A DNA stretch of 64,000 nt, from positions 1 through 64,000 of the forward strand of contig CATYVQ010000012.1 of assembly GCA_958413895.1 (NCBI GenBank). Reading direction: 5' to 3'. Numbering within the stretch: position 1 is the first letter of the stretch; every line of letters starts with the position of its first letter. Shown piece after piece: positions 60,698 through 64,000 of this stretch. The notes below the pieces were generated by a model. That model ran no database searches. It was not told the DNA's origin and was given only the letters and a program-made list of their open reading frames with translations. The DNA comes from an uncultured Collinsella sp. GTDB lineage: Bacteria; Actinomycetota; Coriobacteriia; Coriobacteriales; Coriobacteriaceae. A program made the position numbers and the translations under genes.

Positions 60698-61621
60698 TTA
60701 CAGCTTGGCGTCGATGTCGACGCTCTGATACGTAGGGGTCTGCTGGACGTAGAGCTTGATGCCCATGTCGAGCAGCTGGTTGACGTCGGCCTTCTGGGTG
60801 GCGTCGAGGAAGACGGAGCTGTCCTTGCCGCCGACCTGATCGGCACCGTCGTGGTTGGCGGTGGCGCCCAGGTTGATGGCGTCGAGCTTGTAGCCCTGGC
60901 AGAACTGCAGCATCTCGGCAGTGTTGCCAAAGACGAACATGACACGCTCACCGAGGGTGTTGAGCTTGTCCATCTTGGCGAGGGCACGCTCGACGGTGAA
61001 GACGTTCAGGCGCACGCCCTGGGGCTTGGCCAGCTTAAGAGCGCCCTTCTTGATGTCATCGTTGGCGGCAGCGTTGTCGACGACGATGATGCGCTCGGCC
61101 TGGACCTTGGTGGTCCAGGTAAAGACGACCTGGCCGTGCAGCAGACGGTAGTCAAGACGTGCGAGGACGATCTTGGCGGGACCGGAGCTGTGACGGGACG
61201 CCTTGGCCTTCTTGGCGGGAGCCGCGGCAGCCTCGACCGGTGCGTTGGGGTTGGTCAGACCGGTGCGGGCCTCGTTGATGAGGGCCGCGAGCTCGGCGCC
61301 CTTGACGGGGACGGGGCTCATAGCGAGCGTGAGCGCCAGCGGGATGTTGAAACCGCTGACAACCGTGAACTTCGTGCCGTTCTTGGAAAGCTCGACCATG
61401 TTGTTGTTGACCGAGCTACCGAGCATATCGGTCAGCACATAGACGGTGTCGTCCGCGTTGAACGTGGCGATCATGGCGTCCACCTTATTGGTGATGGGCT
61501 CCTTGTCGTCACGAGCAAGCGACACGACGTGGACGTTCGACACGTCGCCGAGAACCATCTCGAGCGTGTCTTTGGCGCCTGCGGCCAGGCCGCCATGAGA
61601 TGCGAGAATGATCTGATTCAT
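60698..61621 (-). CDS. PTS mannose-family fused IIA-IIB subunit
   Basis: 307 aa. Residues 1-125 are the IIA domain with phosphorylated H9 (ILASHGGLA); an alanine/lysine linker of about 20 residues follows; residues 148-307 are the IIB domain with H162 (RLLHGQV). Phosphate passes from HPr to H9, to H162 and on to the sugar. AAGGAGG precedes the ATG. First gene of the operon, 28 bases after the candidate GntR2 box. Confidence 0.95.
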   Translation of the reverse strand: MNQIILASHGGLAAGAKDTLEMVLGDVSNVHVVSLARDDKEPITNKVDAMIATFNADDTVYVLTDMLGSSVNNNMVELSKNGTKFTVVSGFNIPLALTLAMSPVPVKGAELAALINEARTGLTNPNAPVEAAAAPAKKAKASRHSSGPAKIVLARLDYRLLHGQVVFTWTTKVQAERIIVVDNAAANDDIKKGALKLAKPQGVRLNVFTVERALAKMDKLNTLGERVMFVFGNTAEMLQFCQGYKLDAINLGATANHDGADQVGGKDSSVFLDATQKADVNQLLDMGIKLYVQQTPTYQSVDIDAKL

Positions 61622-61649
61622 CTTGCCTCCTCCTTTTCGTTATGGTCAT

Positions 61650-61665
61650 TATAACGTCTTATACG
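61650..61665. promoter_or_regulatory. Candidate GntR2 operator before the PTS operon
   Basis: TATAACGTCTTATACG. It shares TATAACGTCT with the site upstream of gntR2 and lies 28 bases before the IIAB start. Confidence 0.5.
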
Positions 61666-61803
61666 TTGCTTATATTGCTAATTAGTATAAAGACCGTTCG
61701 CGGGTGAAAATCGACCGTTGACGGGTTTAACGTACTCGAAACGTTGGTGCAGGGCAGATCGACGCTGGCTGGATAACCCCAGATCAGACGCCTCGCCAAT
61801 CCC

Positions 61804-62886
61804 CTATCGCACGAAGTACCAGGGGCTTTCCTGCACGGTGGGCTCCAGCGCGATGCCCGTGCGCTCGCGGAACAGATCCATGTCCTGCGATTTCTCCGTC
61901 CACCACGCGTTGGGCTTAAAGGTCATGCTCTCAACGATATGGCCGACAAAGGCACTGTTGCGCAGCTTGGAAAAATTGGTGTTCATAATCAGGATGGACG
62001 CGAGCACCAGCACGATGCCCAGGACCTTGATCGCGCCGGCGGGCTCGGCGTAGATGCCAATACCGACCAGAACGGTCGCCACGGTTTCGAACGAAGCCAC
62101 GACCGGCACCTTCGATGTCTCAAGATCCATCGAAAGGCCCTGCATATAGAAGATGTACGCAAGAGCCGTCGGAATAAAGCCAAAGCCTACGAACAGCAGA
62201 ATGAGTTGCGGGGACATTGCCGCGGCTACATCGGACCACGGAGCCGAAAGCACCGCCATAAAGCATCCGCCAAAAACAAAGCCCCAAAACGTCACCGCCA
62301 GCGGATGCAGTGTCTTGGTGGCCATGCGGCTAAACACAGCCAGCAACGCGCCGCAAAGTCCGGCGATCACACCCGACGCGACGCCCCAAGCCGAGAAATG
62401 GAAACCAGACAGGTCGCCGCTCGTCACCGCGAGCACGCAACCCACAATGTTAAAGACGATGGCGACGAGCTTGTTGGGGGTCACGTCCTCGCGATAAAGC
62501 ACGCGGCCAAGCGCGACGCCAAACACCGGCGAGGTGTAGAGCAGCACCGAGGCCGTGGACATGCCCACCTCGCCCATGCACTCGTAATAGCAGGTGTTGG
62601 CGACGGCTAAACCGACGATACCGACAAGCGCGCAGAGAACAAGCTCTTTAGGACTTGCCTTGAACAGAGCCAGGGGACCCGAGGCTTTTCCCTCACGAGC
62701 ACCTCCCTGGCAACCCATAAATGCCAAGACCGGAGCCATTAAGACGGCACCCGACAACAGGCGAAAGGCCGCCATACTCTGAGACGAAACACCCAGGGCC
62801 GATATTCCGTTAACAAAGATTCCGATGGTGCCCCACATAAGCGCGGCGATCAGCACCAGCACATAGCCCAGATTGCTTTTCTTCAA
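61804..62886 (-). CDS. DMT superfamily (EamA) transporter
   Basis: 360 aa from a TTG behind GAGGAGG. Ten hydrophobic helices in two EamA repeats; VLVLIAALMWGTIGIFVNGI opens the first, and KVPVVASFETVATVLVGIGIYAEPAGAIKVLGIVLVLASI ends the second. The C-terminal 40 residues are soluble. A putative metabolite exporter; a site like the GntR2 box lies upstream, so it may export a product or relative of the PTS substrate. Confidence 0.85.
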   Translation of the reverse strand: MKKSNLGYVLVLIAALMWGTIGIFVNGISALGVSSQSMAAFRLLSGAVLMAPVLAFMGCQGGAREGKASGPLALFKASPKELVLCALVGIVGLAVANTCYYECMGEVGMSTASVLLYTSPVFGVALGRVLYREDVTPNKLVAIVFNIVGCVLAVTSGDLSGFHFSAWGVASGVIAGLCGALLAVFSRMATKTLHPLAVTFWGFVFGGCFMAVLSAPWSDVAAAMSPQLILLFVGFGFIPTALAYIFYMQGLSMDLETSKVPVVASFETVATVLVGIGIYAEPAGAIKVLGIVLVLASILIMNTNFSKLRNSAFVGHIVESMTFKPNAWWTEKSQDMDLFRERTGIALEPTVQESPWYFVR

Positions 62887-62924
62887 CGCAGCCTCCTCGG
62901 TATCGTTTCCAATATGTTTCGTAC

Positions 62925-62945
62925 TACGTTATAGTCGTTATATAC
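62925..62945. promoter_or_regulatory. Candidate GntR2 operator before the DMT gene
   Basis: Reverse strand reads GTATATAACGACTATAACG, matching the gntR2 site GTATATAACGTCTA except one base in the first 14. It starts 39 bases before the gene. Confidence 0.45.
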
Positions 62946-63016
62946 ATTTTTCAAGACACAAATCGGCGAGCGGAAAAGTGATCCGTTTTCCTCCGTCCCC
63001 AGCGGATTACTTGGCG

Positions 63017-64000
63017 GTTGCGGTGAAATAGTTCCTAAATAGAGGCTTGGGGGTGCGGACGATTTCTCGGACCGCGCCTAGGCGTATCCAAGCTTCCTGC
63101 GGTACTCCATCGGGCTCAGCCACCCGAGGGACTTCTTGATCCGCTCCTCACGATAGTACACGAGGTAGGCCTCGAGCCTTCCCATGAACTCCTCGGCCGT
63201 CACGCCCTCCCAGTCCCTGTAGTGGAAGAACTCGTTCTTGAGGCGCCCGAAGAAGCCCTCGCAGGCCGAGTTGTCCGGGCTGCAGCCCTTGGCGGACATG
63301 CTCCTGACCAGGCCGTTCTCCTCGCAGATCCCGATCCACTCCGGCCAGCGGTAGTGGCCGCCGCGGTCCGAGTGGATCGTCGTGCGGGCGCCCGCCGGCC
63401 TGGCCGCGCAGGCCTTGAGCAGGCTCGAGTTCGCGAGGCGCTTGTCGGGGTGCAGCCCGATCGACCAGGCGACGGGCATCCCGTCGAAGCAGTCGACGAT
63501 CGGGCTCAGGTAGACCTTCTCGCCGCCCGGGAGCCTGAACTCGGTGATGTCGGTGAGCCACAGCCGGTTGGGCTCGTCGGCGCGGAACCTCCTGTTCACG
63601 AGGTTCTCCGGCGCCTTGGAGACCTCGCCGGCGTAGGAGCTGTAGCCCCGGGCGCGCCTCTTGTTGTAGACGACCTCGAGGCCCTCCTCGCGCATCACGC
63701 GGGCCACGCGCTTCTCGCTGGCCCGGACGCCCTCGCGGCGCAGGCGCGCCCAGACGGTGCGGTACCCCCAGCACCCCGAGCCCTCGCGGAAGATGCGCAC
63801 CACGCGGTCGCGTATGTCGGCGTCGCGGTCGCGCGGCGCGGCGACGCGGGGCCTCCAGTACTCATAGGAGCTCTTCGATATCCTCAAGAAACCTGTGATC
63901 GAGCGGAGGGGCAGGGCGGTCGCCCGCCTCAATCTCTCGCCGAGCTCGCACTTGCTCCTGTTCGAGATCGAAGCCGGGTCCCACCCTTCCGCTTTTAGGT
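63017..64000 (-). mobile_element. IS3-family insertion sequence, cut by the window end
   Basis: Contains the transposase below. The end near 63017 is a guess: sequence around TGCGGTGAAATAGTTCC resembles an inverted terminal repeat starting TG, but the other end is outside the window. It is more GC rich than its neighbours. Confidence 0.6.
63078..64000 (-). CDS. IS3-family transposase (OrfB, rve core), 5' end outside the window
   Basis: The clear part is 284 aa: HTH_21-type segment (CWGYRTVWARLRREG) followed by the rve integrase core with the DDE residues in LTDITEF, HSDRGGHY and FFGRLKNEFF. The frame stays open to the window edge (GWDPASISNRSK...), so the real start is probably beyond it or depends on frameshifting from OrfA. 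A TTG at 63930-63932 is a possible internal start. The protein ends normally. Confidence 0.92.
   Translation of the reverse strand, partial: LKAEGWDPASISNRSKCELGERLRRATALPLRSITGFLRISKSSYEYWRPRVAAPRDRDADIRDRVVRIFREGSGCWGYRTVWARLRREGVRASEKRVARVMREEGLEVVYNKRRARGYSSYAGEVSKAPENLVNRRFRADEPNRLWLTDITEFRLPGGEKVYLSPIVDCFDGMPVAWSIGLHPDKRLANSSLLKACAARPAGARTTIHSDRGGHYRWPEWIGICEENGLVRSMSAKGCSPDNSACEGFFGRLKNEFFHYRDWEGVTAEEFMGRLEAYLVYYREERIKKSLGWLSPMEYRRKLGYA

Overview
The window looks like a high-GC gut actinobacterium of the Coriobacteriia, most likely Collinsella or a close relative. This is inferred from the actinobacterial-type tad pilus locus, the mannose-family PTS with SIS-domain sugar-phosphate enzymes, the metabolic gene set and the dense intergenic palindromic repeats; no 16S gene is present to confirm it. 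Most genes lie on the minus strand.

Layout: 1-6.6 kb holds tRNA-Leu, tatD-rsmA, metG, rsmI, a GH5-type protein that lacks its acid/base residue, and tRNA-Phe beside a repeat-rich intergenic stretch. 6.7-16.3 kb is one long tad/Flp pilus operon (cpaB-tadZ-tadA-tadB-tadC-flp, several TadE/TadG-type pseudopilins, a DUF192 gene) without a recognisable prepilin peptidase. 16.5-22.6 kb has rsgA, a Ca2+-type P-ATPase with a strongly structured mRNA leader, and pyk. 22.7-26.5 kb has a phospholipase-C-like gene and a Co/Ni ECF transporter (cbiMQO) behind a NikR-type operator. 26.6-30.7 kb is pheST under a T-box. 30.8-37.7 kb has an M32 carboxypeptidase, glmM, a DUF4012 protein, a DMT exporter and tRNA-Val.

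38-44.4 kb is an accessory segment: a DUF5710 protein, a divergent Sau3AI-type restriction-modification pair, an unknown 163-aa protein, and an AlbA_2/HATPase/winged-helix protein preceded by two near-identical 69-bp arrays of ATCTCTC boxes and by a second repeat family with 29-bp phasing. 44.4-50.6 kb has an M16C peptidase, 5-formyl-THF cyclo-ligase, metA (acetyl type) and an L-2-hydroxyacid dehydrogenase. 50.7-62.9 kb is a sugar-conjugate region: two FrlB/AgaS-like SIS proteins, two GntR/UTRA regulators with candidate operators, recQ, a YitT-family membrane protein, a HAD phosphatase bracketed by inverted repeats, a mannose-type PTS (IIAB-IIC-IID) and a second DMT transporter. The window ends inside an IS3-family transposase.

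How parts work together: the PTS should import and phosphorylate a substrate that the SIS protein of the same operon then cleaves or isomerises. A shared box (TATAACGTCT-like) before gntR2, the PTS operon and the DMT gene suggests one local regulon. Start sites were chosen by Shine-Dalgarno position and overlap. Repeats, hairpins and operators were found by eye and not by folding or database search.
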